Source: Frankia sp. (lineage in GTDB: Bacteria > Actinomycetota > Actinomycetes > Frankiales > Frankiaceae). From it: a stretch of DNA of 19,112 bases. Both the position numbers and the translations under genes were made by a program. Shown here in pieces: positions 1 to 7,040 of this stretch. The stretch spans positions 1-19,112 of the forward strand of contig JADGHD010000023.1 in assembly GCA_019689615.1 (NCBI GenBank). Direction: 5' to 3'. Each line of letters begins with the position of its first letter. Position 1 is the first letter of the stretch. Under the pieces are notes generated by a model. It saw only the letters and a list, made by a program, of their open reading frames with translations. It did not search any database and had not been told where the DNA came from.

Positions 1-29
1 AGGCAGAACAGTGGATTCTGTAATGCGGA

Positions 30-782
30 ATGGACAACCCGCTCAGGACACCGCCCACGTACATCGTCGGCAGCGTCGACCATGCCCTCCGGCTCGCCAC
101 GATGCTGCAGCTGGAGGGCCGGCTCACCGTGGCCGAGGCCGCCGAACGCCTCGGCGTCGCACGGTCCACGGCGCACCGGCTGCTCCAGACGCTGGTCTAC
201 CGCGACTTCGCGGTGCAGGACGCGCAGCGGGTCTACCACGCCGGCCCGGTGATCGAGTTGGCCGCGCACTCGCACTCCGAGACCGCCCGGCTGCGATCCG
301 TCTCGCTCCCGCATCTGGAGCGACTGGTCGCGCTGGTGCGGGAGTCCGCCAATGTGGCGATCCGGACCGGTGGCACGGTGCGCTTCATCGCGTCGGTCGA
401 GAGCGAGCAGGCGCTGCGCGTCACCTCGCGCGAGGGCATGGTCTTTCCCGCCCAGCGCACCACGGCCGGGATGCTGCTCCTCGCGGAATTCTCGGCGGAC
501 GACCTGGAGTCGGTGTACGCCGACACCGAGGATGCGCCCGACCTCGGCAGGTTGCGCGCTGAGCTGGCGAGGATCCGGCGATCAGGCTTTGCGCTCAACC
601 AGGGGCGTTCCGAGCGTGGCGTCGTCGCGGTCGGCGTCCCGATTCGCGACGGTGCCGGCGCCGCCGTCGCCGGCCTGTCGGTGTCGATGCCGAGCGTCCG
701 CTACGAACGGGAGCGGCTGCCCAAGCTGGTCGCCACCTTGCACAGGACCGCCGGCGGGATCGAGGCGGACCTCGCCTCGTAG
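30..782 (+). CDS. IclR-family transcriptional regulator
   Basis: A 250-residue DNA-binding regulator of the usual IclR length. Residues about 12-70 form the N-terminal winged helix-turn-helix, with the recognition region around 'VAEAAERLGVARSTAHRLL'. Residues about 75-250 form the GAF-like ligand-binding domain, with typical stretches such as 'RTTAGMLLL' and 'RGVVAVGVPIRD'. An in-frame TAA at 21-23 excludes any earlier start, so ATG 30 is used. No convincing Shine-Dalgarno is visible, and translation may be leaderless. A short inverted repeat (ATTC 15-18, GAAT 28-31) overlaps the start and could be an autoregulatory site. It is followed on the same strand by the P450 operon, which it may control through the palindrome at 820-832. 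Family assignment is firm; the ligand and target are inferred. Confidence 0.95.
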   Translation: MDNPLRTPPTYIVGSVDHALRLATMLQLEGRLTVAEAAERLGVARSTAHRLLQTLVYRDFAVQDAQRVYHAGPVIELAAHSHSETARLRSVSLPHLERLVALVRESANVAIRTGGTVRFIASVESEQALRVTSREGMVFPAQRTTAGMLLLAEFSADDLESVYADTEDAPDLGRLRAELARIRRSGFALNQGRSERGVVAVGVPIRDGAGAAVAGLSVSMPSVRYERERLPKLVATLHRTAGGIEADLAS

Positions 783-819
783 CCATTCGGCGTAGCCATT
801 CGCCGCGTCGATGGGCTCC

Positions 820-832
820 CATAGTAACTATG
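820..832. promoter_or_regulatory. 13-bp palindrome, candidate operator of the P450 operon
   Basis: The sequence CATAGT-A-ACTATG is a perfect palindrome around one central base. It stands out as AT-rich in otherwise GC-rich DNA, and lies 38 bp downstream of the IclR stop and 50 bp upstream of the probable P450 start. Placement and symmetry fit a dimeric regulator; the upstream IclR protein or the LysR protein at 3360 are candidates. It could also overlap a -10 element. No binding is demonstrated. Confidence 0.45.
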
Positions 833-881
833 CGTTGGCCTGATGTGGTTGGCGTCACCTTCACTGGTGAGCATGCGAGAC

Positions 882-2048
882 ATGCCCGTTTCCCAGGTCG
901 ACCTGTTCGCCGACGAGGTGCTGCTCGAGCCGTACGCCACCCACGGCGAGCTTCGTGAGCTCGGAAGCGTCGTACACCTCCCGAAGAACGACATCTACGC
1001 GCTCACGCGGTACGACGTCATCCGCGCTGCCCTCGGCGACTGGGAGACCTTCTCGTCGGCGCACGGCGTCGGGTTCAACCCGATGGTCAACGAGGCCCTG
1101 GCCGGCACGTCGCTGGCCTCGGACCCGCCCGACCACACCGCCCTGCGCGCGGCGCTGACCGAGAACCTCACCCCGCGGGCGCTGCGGGGCCTCAAGGAGC
1201 AGATCAACGCCAGGGCGGACGCGCTCGTCGCCGACCTGGTCGCCACCGGCTCCTTCGACGCGATCGACGCCATCGCCCGCGCACTTCCGCTGGCAATCGT
1301 CGCCGACCTCGTCGGCTTCCAGGGCGACGTGCGCGACCACATGCTTGCGTGGGGCAAGGCCGCGAACCAGGTCGTCGGCCCCATGAACCCGCGCACGGCC
1401 GAGAGCTTCCCGATCGCTGGCGAGCTGTACGACTGGTGCGCCGGCGTAAGGAAGGCCGACCTCGTCCCCGGCACGATCGGCCACGGCATCTTCGAGGCCG
1501 AGGAGCGCGGTGCCATCCCACCCGGCTCCGCCGGGCCGATCATCCACCAGTACCTCGCCGCCGGCGTCGAGAACACCATCAGCGCTATCGGCAACATCAT
1601 CGCCCTCTTCGCCGCGCACCCCGACCAGCTCAAGCTGGTCCGCAAGGACCCCTCGCTCGTCTCCTCGGCGTTCAACGAGGTGCTGCGCTTCTGGCCGCCG
1701 ATCAACGTCTGGGGCCGCGAGACAACGCGCGATGCCGAGATCGACGGTGTCGTGATCCCCGCCGGCGCCCGCGTGGCGGTCCTCCTCGGCGCCGGCAACC
1801 GCGACCCTCGGCATTACGAGAACCCCGACGTGTTCGACGTGACCCGCAACCCGGTCGACCACCTGTCGTTCGGGTACGGCGTCCACGGCTGCGCCGGTCA
1901 GGGTCTCGCCCGGCTGGAGGCCCACGCCGTCATCGACTCACTGGCCCGGCGCGTCGACCGCCTGGTCGTCGGCGAGGAGACCCGCGTCCCGCACAACATC
2001 ACCCGGAGCATCGACTCGCTCCCGATCCTGGAGGTCGTTCCCGCATGA
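882..2048 (+). CDS. cytochrome P450 monooxygenase
   Basis: A soluble bacterial class I P450 of 388 residues that uses electrons from the two following gene products to hydroxylate an unknown substrate. The heme-binding loop reads FGYGVHGCAGQGLAR, with the thiolate ligand at about Cys337. The K-helix ExxR is in 'NEVLRFWPP', and the oxygen-activating I-helix segment is 'AAGVENT'. The frame is also open from ATG 843 and ATG 873. GGTGAG at 866-871 sits only one base before ATG 873 but ten bases before ATG 882, so 882 (MPVSQVDLF) is preferred, with 873 as a close alternative. The stop overlaps the ferredoxin start (ATGA), showing an operon. Family membership is certain; the substrate class cannot be read from the sequence. 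Confidence 0.97.
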   Translation: MPVSQVDLFADEVLLEPYATHGELRELGSVVHLPKNDIYALTRYDVIRAALGDWETFSSAHGVGFNPMVNEALAGTSLASDPPDHTALRAALTENLTPRALRGLKEQINARADALVADLVATGSFDAIDAIARALPLAIVADLVGFQGDVRDHMLAWGKAANQVVGPMNPRTAESFPIAGELYDWCAGVRKADLVPGTIGHGIFEAEERGAIPPGSAGPIIHQYLAAGVENTISAIGNIIALFAAHPDQLKLVRKDPSLVSSAFNEVLRFWPPINVWGRETTRDAEIDGVVIPAGARVAVLLGAGNRDPRHYENPDVFDVTRNPVDHLSFGYGVHGCAGQGLARLEAHAVIDSLARRVDRLVVGEETRVPHNITRSIDSLPILEVVPA

Positions 2049-2248
2049 GACTTCTGACGATCGAGCTGGACCGGCCGCGCTGCGAGGGCCACGGCCTGTG
2101 TGAGGAGGCCGCTCCTGACCTGATGCACCTCGACGGCAACGGCGAGCTCGTCATCGACGTGCCGCAGGTCGAGGCCGGCACGCCCGAGGCCCGCGCAGCC
2201 GCCGCCGCTGTCCGGGTCTGCCCGGTCGCGGGTCTGCGTCTCGCGTGA
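2045..2248 (+). CDS. P450-associated small ferredoxin (3Fe-4S type)
   Basis: A 67-residue ferredoxin that passes single electrons from the reductase at 2245 to the P450 at 882. Cysteines 13, 19 and 59 are in the arrangement C-x2-H-x2-C...C-P, with His16 in the place where 4Fe-4S ferredoxins have their second cluster cysteine. This pattern is known from actinobacterial P450 redox partners and normally implies a 3Fe-4S cluster with altered potential. It starts at ATG 2045, overlapping the P450 stop by 4 bp, and its own stop overlaps the next start as GTGA. Coupled translation of all three parts is therefore likely. Confidence 0.94.
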   Translation: MRLLTIELDRPRCEGHGLCEEAAPDLMHLDGNGELVIDVPQVEAGTPEARAAAAAVRVCPVAGLRLA

Positions 2249-3348
2249 GCGGTCAGGAACCCGTCGCACGTGTCGTGGTCGTCGGCAACGGCATCGCCGG
2301 TCTGACCGCCGCGGACGCGCTGCGTGACGCCGGCTTCGACGGTGAGCTGACGATCGTCGGGGACGAGCGGCATCCGGCGTACAGCCGCCCCGCCCTCTCG
2401 AAGGCGTTGTTACGCGACGAGCTCGACGCGCACGAACTGCCGGCGCCTACGCATGGCGCGACCGAGCTGCTGGGTGTCGCCGCGACCGGGGTCGTCCCGC
2501 AGCGGCGGGTCGTGCAGGTGGGCGGCGAGGAGCTGCCCTACGACCGGCTCGTCATCGCCTCGGGCTCCCGGGCCCGGAGACTCACCGACGACCCCGGTGA
2601 GGTGACGTTGCGAGGCCTCGACGACGCGTTCGCGCTCCGCGAGCGGCTTGCGACGCGACCGTCCGTGGTCGTCGTCGGTGGCGGGCCGCTGGGGATGGAG
2701 GTGGCTTCGGGCGCCCTGGCATCCGGCTGCGAGGTCACCCTGGTCTCGCAGGGCCGGCCGCTGATCACCCAGCTCGGCCGACATCTGTCGGACCTGTTCA
2801 CGACTTCGGCGCTGGAGCAGGGGCTGACCCTCGTGGAGACCGGCTCGGCGCGGCTCGACGGCCCCTCCCGTGTGCTGCTCGCCGATGGCGCGGCACTGGA
2901 GGCCGACCTGATCGTGACGGCGGTGGGCGACGTACCGAACACGGAATGGCTCGCAGGCTCGGGCCTGGCGCGGTGTGGGGCGCTCGAGGTCGACCACCGT
3001 GGGCTCCTGCGCCCGGACATCGCCGCCGTAGGCGACGTCGCCGCCTTGCCGACGCCGTATGGCACCCGGCGGATCCCGCTGTGGAGCAGCGCCATCGACC
3101 AGTCCAAGGTCGCAGCGGCGGCGCTGATCCGCGGCGAGGAGGCGCCGCCGCTGAGCATCCAGCCGTACTTCTGGACCGAGGGGTTCGGGCTCTCACTGAA
3201 GGCGGTGGGCTTCATGCCGCCGAGCGGTGAGCCGGAGTACGTCGACGGCGGGCCCGGGGGACCGGCGCTGATCCGGTGGCCGGGGGCGGCTGCCGCGATC
3301 AACTACCGGATCCCGATCCCGCGGCTGCGCAGGGCCGCCGCGGCGTAG
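2245..3348 (+). CDS. FAD-dependent ferredoxin reductase
   Basis: A 367-residue NAD(P)H:ferredoxin oxidoreductase of the pyridine nucleotide-disulfide oxidoreductase fold (rhodocoxin/putidaredoxin reductase type), supplying electrons to the ferredoxin just upstream. The FAD-binding GNGIAG lies at residues 14-19 near the N-terminus. A second dinucleotide fold for NAD(P)H has GGGPLG at 145-150, and 'AAVGDVAALPTPYG' is the C-terminal FAD contact. The start is GTG 2245, overlapping the ferredoxin stop. It is a little shorter than the roughly 400 residues usual in the family, mainly at the C-terminus. Adjacent P450, ferredoxin and reductase genes make a self-sufficient class I electron chain. Confidence 0.95.
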   Translation: MSGQEPVARVVVVGNGIAGLTAADALRDAGFDGELTIVGDERHPAYSRPALSKALLRDELDAHELPAPTHGATELLGVAATGVVPQRRVVQVGGEELPYDRLVIASGSRARRLTDDPGEVTLRGLDDAFALRERLATRPSVVVVGGGPLGMEVASGALASGCEVTLVSQGRPLITQLGRHLSDLFTTSALEQGLTLVETGSARLDGPSRVLLADGAALEADLIVTAVGDVPNTEWLAGSGLARCGALEVDHRGLLRPDIAAVGDVAALPTPYGTRRIPLWSSAIDQSKVAAAALIRGEEAPPLSIQPYFWTEGFGLSLKAVGFMPPSGEPEYVDGGPGGPALIRWPGAAAAINYRIPIPRLRRAAAA

Positions 3349-3359
3349 GGTGCGTCGCT

Positions 3360-4274
3360 GTGGGAGACGAGCCGGCATCGGGACTGGACCGTCTCGCCGC
3401 GGTCAACCTCAACCTGCTGGTGCCGCTGCTGGCGCTGCTGGAGGAGCGGTCGGTCACTCGCGCTGCCGAGCGGATCGGGCTGTCCCAACCGGCGATGAGC
3501 CACGCCCTGGGGCGGCTGCGCCGGCTCCTCGGTGACGATCTGCTGGTGCGGGAGGGCGCGAGCACACGGCTGACCCCACATGCTCTCGAGCTGATCGGCC
3601 CGCTGCGCAGCGCGCTTCAGCAGACGGCGCGGGTGGTGAACTTCCCCGGTTTCGACCCGGCCAGGGACCGCCGCGTGATCACGGTCGCGATGATGACGAC
3701 GACCGCGTTCGTCGTCGGCGCGCCCCTGGCTCGTCTGGTCGCCGAGCGAGCCCCGAACGCGACGCTGCGCATCCGCACGATTCAGATGCCGACCGAGTCG
3801 GTGTTCACCGACGAGGGTGTCGACGTGGTCCTGATGTCGGACGCCTTCGGATCGCCGTACCCACGCGAGCGTCTCTACGACGACCGCTGGGTCGTCGTCG
3901 CCTCACCCGACACCGCACGCCGTGCCACAGCGATCGACCTGCTGACCACGCGGCCGCACATCGTGTACGACGCCGAGCGCAGAGTGGTGCCGTACTCGAT
4001 CCTCGACGAGCATGGCGTCGACTACCGGATCGGGCAGCTCGTCTCGGACAACCTGCTGCTGTGCCACCTCGTGGCGCGGTCGAGCGGACTGGTCGGTCTG
4101 CAGCGCCTCCGGGTCGCGTCCGCGATGCGGCAGGTCGAGGAGCTGCGCATCGAGGAGTTCCCGTTCCCGGTCCACGGCGTCGGGATCGACATGGTGTGGA
4201 ACCCGCGGCTGTCGGATCAGCTCTTCATCGAGTGGCTGCGGTCGCTGCTGCTGGAGGCCGCGGCGAAGCTGTGA
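3360..4274 (+). CDS. LysR-family transcriptional regulator
   Basis: A LysR-type regulator of 304 residues from GTG 3360, which lies 11 bp after the reductase stop. The N-terminal winged helix ('VNLNLLVPLLALLEERSVTRAAERIG', then 'LSQPAMSHALGRLRRLLGDDLLVR') is classic. The rest is the two-lobed periplasmic-binding-like effector domain, in the style of the NodD/NahR branch. The frame stays open back to 3276, but those extra codons overlap the reductase and encode no conserved sequence, so GTG 3360 is preferred. Such regulators usually act on neighbouring genes; the P450 operon is the natural candidate. It converges with the TetR gene across a 56-bp gap in which I see no clear hairpin. Confidence 0.94.
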   Translation: MGDEPASGLDRLAAVNLNLLVPLLALLEERSVTRAAERIGLSQPAMSHALGRLRRLLGDDLLVREGASTRLTPHALELIGPLRSALQQTARVVNFPGFDPARDRRVITVAMMTTTAFVVGAPLARLVAERAPNATLRIRTIQMPTESVFTDEGVDVVLMSDAFGSPYPRERLYDDRWVVVASPDTARRATAIDLLTTRPHIVYDAERRVVPYSILDEHGVDYRIGQLVSDNLLLCHLVARSSGLVGLQRLRVASAMRQVEELRIEEFPFPVHGVGIDMVWNPRLSDQLFIEWLRSLLLEAAAKL

Positions 4275-4330
4275 CAGGGCTCGGGGAGGGATCGGCCCAG
4301 GCGCTGGCGATGCTGGCCGCGCGCTGAGCC

Positions 4331-4945
4331 TCACGCGTCGCCGAGCAACTGCGCCCAACTGGCCGCGAGCTCGGCGATCATCTGATCCTGGTCGATCTTC
4401 CAGTCGGCGTTGCCCCAGTTCTGTGCGACGAAGTCGAGCTGGGCCATCGCCAGCACGCCTCGGAAGTGCCGCTGGTACGGCTCGAACCGCTTCGCCTTCG
4501 CCAGGCCGTCCTCGATGTCGCTGACGGCCTCCTCCATCCACCGCTCGACGAGGTTCGTCAGCACCGGGTCCACGACCGCGGCCTCGCGGCCGATGCGAAT
4601 GATCGGGCGGATGACCGGCCAGCTCTCGACCGCGCGACGCAGCCACGACTCGATGGCCTCGCGGCTGCCGTCAGCCACGGTGTCGACCAGATCCTGCGCG
4701 GTTGAGCCATGTTCCGCTGATCGTGAGCGCTGCAGGACGGCGTTGAGCTGTTCGTCGATGAGCGCCTTCATCAGATCCGCGCGCGAGGGGAAGTACGCGT
4801 AGAAGGTCACCCGGGTCGTGCCGGCCGCCGTGGCGATGTCGTCGACCGTGGTGGCGGCGTAACCCTTGGTCTTGAACAGTTCGAGACCGGACTCGAGCAG
4901 CAGTCGACGCGTCAGCTGCTTCTGCGCCTCGCGGAGCTTCGCCAT
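4331..4945 (-). CDS. TetR-family transcriptional repressor
   Basis: A 204-residue TetR/AcrR regulator. The N-terminal helix-turn-helix is clear: 'GLELFKTKGYAATTVDDIATAAGTTRVTFYAYFPSRADLMKALI' with the YAYF motif typical of the recognition helix. The C-terminal helical ligand and dimer domain is divergent, as usual. The start is the ATG complementary to 4943-4945, with AAGGTG (complement of 4951-4956) five bases upstream. It diverges from the MFS transporter at 5101 across 155 bp holding an inverted repeat and a motif shared with the hydrolase operon promoter. This suggests that it represses itself, the transporter and perhaps the hydrolases. The regulon is inference. Confidence 0.95.
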   Translation of the reverse strand: MAKLREAQKQLTRRLLLESGLELFKTKGYAATTVDDIATAAGTTRVTFYAYFPSRADLMKALIDEQLNAVLQRSRSAEHGSTAQDLVDTVADGSREAIESWLRRAVESWPVIRPIIRIGREAAVVDPVLTNLVERWMEEAVSDIEDGLAKAKRFEPYQRHFRGVLAMAQLDFVAQNWGNADWKIDQDQMIAELAASWAQLLGDA

Positions 4946-4957
4946 GTCGGCACCTTA

Positions 4958-4979
4958 GTGGTCGGTGTACGGCGACCAC
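4958..4979. promoter_or_regulatory. inverted repeat, candidate TetR autoregulatory operator
   Basis: GTGGTCG (4958-4964) and CGACCAC (4973-4979) are perfect 7-bp inverted arms around an 8-bp centre. The repeat lies just upstream of the TetR ribosome-binding site, within its own leader or promoter. The 22-bp length is normal for a TetR-family operator. No binding data exist; the identity of the bound protein is inferred from position. Confidence 0.45.
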
Positions 4980-5015
4980 ACCCGATGCTACCCGTCAATA
5001 CAGGGTGATCGTTTC

Positions 5016-5046
5016 CTTGACAGGGCGTAAAACGTCGTGACACCGT
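5016..5046 (+). promoter_or_regulatory. MFS promoter/operator element shared with the hydrolase operon
   Basis: This 31-bp stretch aligns without gaps to 6929-6959 with 23 identities. Conserved blocks are CTTGACA, then GTAAA after 4 bases, then GTGA after 5 bases, then ACCGT after 1 base. TTGACA (5017-5022) matches a -35 hexamer, and an 18-base spacer leads to CACCGT, a weak -10 (A2 and T6 of TAnnnT). TTGACA-N3-CGTAAA is also a loose palindrome. The element may be a promoter, a repressor site, or both overlapping. It lies 55 bp before the transporter start. Confidence 0.55.
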
Positions 5047-5100
5047 GCACGCGAATCGCCGTGGTGGCGGTCACAGCACCTCAACGCTCAAGGAGACCGG

Positions 5101-6828
5101 ATGGGTAACGCCGCCCCGGCGAACGGTCGGTTCGCCCCCACGCTCGTCGCCGGCTGCCTCGGCGTCTTCGTCGCCCAGGTGGCCTACTCGCTGCCCGCCT
5201 CGATCCTCGGCACGATCCAGCAGTCGCTCGGCATCTCCGGTGCCGACCTGACCTGGGTCAGCGCCGCGTTCGCCGCCGCCATGGTCATCTTCGAGCTGAC
5301 CTTCGGGGTCGTCGGCGACATGTTCGGCCGCAAGCAGTTGTTGGTCGGCGGTCTCGTCCTGCTGATCATCGGCGAGGCCGTCACGATCCTCGGCGCCGAC
5401 CAGGTCCACAGCCTGTGGGTCGGCCAGGCGATCGCCGGCATCGGCGCCGGAGCGCTCTATCCGATCTCCCTGACGATGATCGCCGCGGCCGCTCCGAACG
5501 CGAAGGCCCGCTCTAGCGCCATCGCGCTGTGGGCAGGGTTCCTCTCCGTAGGTGCCGCGGTCTCCCCGATCACTGCCGGGGCGCTTGCCGAGAACGGTCA
5601 CTGGAAGGTCAGCTTCTGGATCCCGATCGCCTTAGCGTCCGTCACCGTCGTCGCCGCGCTCGGTGCCCGGAACTCCTCGGCGCCGGAGGGCCGCAAGCTC
5701 GACATCCCGGGCCAGCTGACCCTGATCGTCGGTCTCGTCTCCCTCATCTGGGCCCTCACCCAGGGCTCGGAGGTCGGCTACGGCAAGGGGTCGATCATCA
5801 TCGGCTTCGTCGTCGCCGCGGTCTTCCTGGTCGCCTTCGTCCAGATCGAGCTGCGCAGCGCGGCTCCGCTGATCCACCTGAACCTGTTCAGGAACCGTGC
5901 CTTCGCGGTCACCGGCATCACCGCGGTCGTCGGCATGTTCGCCTACCTCGCGACCTGCTTCTCGATGACGATGTTCCTCGGCTCCGTCGCCCATATCGGC
6001 GCCGTCTGGATCGGCATCCTGTTCCTCGTCATCCAGGTGCCGGCACTGCTGCTCGTCCCGGTCGTCGCCAGGCTCATCCACTCGGTCTCGCCGCGGTGGG
6101 TGCTCACGCTCGGCTTCCTCTTCATCGCCGGTGCGGCCTTCTGGTCGTCGACCTTCGACGCCCACGACTTCGTCACCTCGCACGGTGCTCCGGACGACGG
6201 CGCGTGGACGAGGTTCATCCTGCCGATGCTCCTCAACGGTGTCGGCTTCGCGCTCACCGTCGGCTCGATCACGGCCGTCGCCATCCACTCGGTCCCGATG
6301 CGCCTGGCCGGCATGGCCTCCGCGACCACGAACCTGCTCCGCGACTTCGGCTTCGCTCTCGGGCCGGTCCTCGGCGGCGCGATCTACAACTCGATCGCGA
6401 ACCGCAGTCTCGACAAGGGCCTCGACGATGCCCTCAGCGCCGCCGCCAATCAGGGCTTCACGGTCCTCGGCCAGCCGGTCGACGCGCACGTACCGACCCA
6501 GGCGATCACGGGTGCCCTCCATGGCATCGCCGACCAGGGCGGTGCCCTCGCGGTCAACTCCGTCCCTGTGCTGAACGACCCGAGCACCGGCAAGCCCTTC
6601 GTCGACATGCCGTTCGCGCTCCATGACCTGGCGTTCAGCTCGCTGAGCAACGCGTTCGGCAAGACGTTCCTGGTCGCGGCCGCCTGCGCGCTTGCCGCGG
6701 GCGTCCTCACCGCGGTCGGTCTGATCGGCGCGAAGGCGCCTGCAGGCGCAACGGACGAGGACACCGCGGCGGACCTGGCCACGGATGTCGTCCACCAGGT
6801 CGGCGGGGTCGCGGCAGACCTCGCCTGA
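5101..6828 (+). CDS. MFS transporter, DHA2-type (14 transmembrane helices)
   Basis: A 575-residue inner-membrane proton-coupled transporter of the EmrB/QacA drug:H+ antiporter-2 style. Alternating hydrophobic segments run the length of the protein. The loop 2-3 signature 'GDMFGRKQLLVGG' (motif A) and the glycine-rich 'GIGAGALYPIS' are visible, and the length fits the 14-helix class. The extended soluble stretch around residues 440-505 ('LSAAANQGFTVLGQPVD') is the usual external loop before the last helix. The start ATG 5101 has AAGGAG at 5090-5095 with a 5-base gap. It diverges from the TetR gene and is followed by a strong hairpin. The substrate is probably a small hydrophobic compound related to the adjacent catabolic operon; direction of transport is inferred from family. 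Confidence 0.95.
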   Translation: MGNAAPANGRFAPTLVAGCLGVFVAQVAYSLPASILGTIQQSLGISGADLTWVSAAFAAAMVIFELTFGVVGDMFGRKQLLVGGLVLLIIGEAVTILGADQVHSLWVGQAIAGIGAGALYPISLTMIAAAAPNAKARSSAIALWAGFLSVGAAVSPITAGALAENGHWKVSFWIPIALASVTVVAALGARNSSAPEGRKLDIPGQLTLIVGLVSLIWALTQGSEVGYGKGSIIIGFVVAAVFLVAFVQIELRSAAPLIHLNLFRNRAFAVTGITAVVGMFAYLATCFSMTMFLGSVAHIGAVWIGILFLVIQVPALLLVPVVARLIHSVSPRWVLTLGFLFIAGAAFWSSTFDAHDFVTSHGAPDDGAWTRFILPMLLNGVGFALTVGSITAVAIHSVPMRLAGMASATTNLLRDFGFALGPVLGGAIYNSIANRSLDKGLDDALSAAANQGFTVLGQPVDAHVPTQAITGALHGIADQGGALAVNSVPVLNDPSTGKPFVDMPFALHDLAFSSLSNAFGKTFLVAAACALAAGVLTAVGLIGAKAPAGATDEDTAADLATDVVHQVGGVAADLA

Positions 6829-6836
6829 CCCTGCGT

Positions 6837-6880
6837 GGTGCGGGGCCCCGGTTGACGCGAGTCGACCGGGGCCCCGTGCC
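6837..6880 (+). terminator. GC-rich hairpin terminator after the MFS gene
   Basis: Arms 6841-6856 and 6861-6876 pair over 16 bp with a single G-U wobble and a GCGA (GNRA-type) tetraloop. Two more wobble pairs and two G-C pairs extend the stem to 6837-6880. It begins 9 bp past the MFS stop. There is no U-tract, which is common for actinobacterial terminators, so efficiency is uncertain. Confidence 0.75.
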
Positions 6881-6909
6881 CGTTCGAGTCGCCACGACCC
6901 TCGCCGATC

Positions 6910-6959
6910 TTTACATGGCAATCATAATCTTGACACGATGTAAACCCATGTGAGACCGT
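6910..6959 (+). promoter_or_regulatory. promoter/operator region of the hydrolase operon
   Basis: The element at 6929-6959 matches 5016-5046 upstream of the MFS gene (23/31). TTGACACGATGTAAA (6930-6944) is a near-palindrome with half-sites TTGACA and TGTAAA. A further half-site TTTACAT (6910-6916) is inverted relative to ATGTAAA (6938-6944). CATAAT at 6923-6928 resembles a -10 hexamer, so a regulator on this site could block the transcription start. The region is strikingly AT-rich compared with its surroundings. The TetR protein at 4331-4945 is the likeliest ligand, by inference. Confidence 0.55.
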
Positions 6960-7000
6960 CTGCTCGTCGCAGGTGATCGGCGTCACGAAAGGAGTTCCTC

Positions 7001-7040
7001 ATGAGCCGGGTCAACGCCGCATGAGCCAGGTCAACACCGT
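7001..7040 (+). repeat. imperfect 20-bp tandem duplication creating a 7-codon leader ORF
   Basis: Units 7001-7020 and 7021-7040 match at 17 of 20 bases and both begin ATGAGCC. The first unit carries the good ribosome-binding site (AAAGGAG 6988-6994, 6-base gap) and encodes MSRVNAA followed by TGA at 7022-7024. The second unit, with no Shine-Dalgarno of its own, is the true start (MSQVNTV) of the following gene. Leader stop and gene start overlap as ATGA. This points to translational coupling, or to a recent duplication that put the original start out of frame. Confidence 0.8.

Noticed and set aside
11..562. Open frame starting GTG 11 overlapping the IclR gene
   Set aside because: Arg/Ala/Pro-rich out-of-frame translation; the IclR frame at 30 explains the region.
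843..881. ATG 843 as P450 start
   Set aside because: No ribosome-binding site in front and the added residues do not look like a P450 N-terminus; 873 or 882 fits better.
4275..4330. Bidirectional terminator between the convergent LysR and TetR genes
   Set aside because: The 56-bp gap is GC-rich but I could not find a clean hairpin with good arms.
6973..7020. GTG 6973 as the start of the first phosphotriesterase-like gene
   Set aside because: The extra 16 residues are absent from the paralogue, run through the AAAGGAG site, and have no ribosome-binding site of their own; ATG 7021 matches the paralogue N-terminus.
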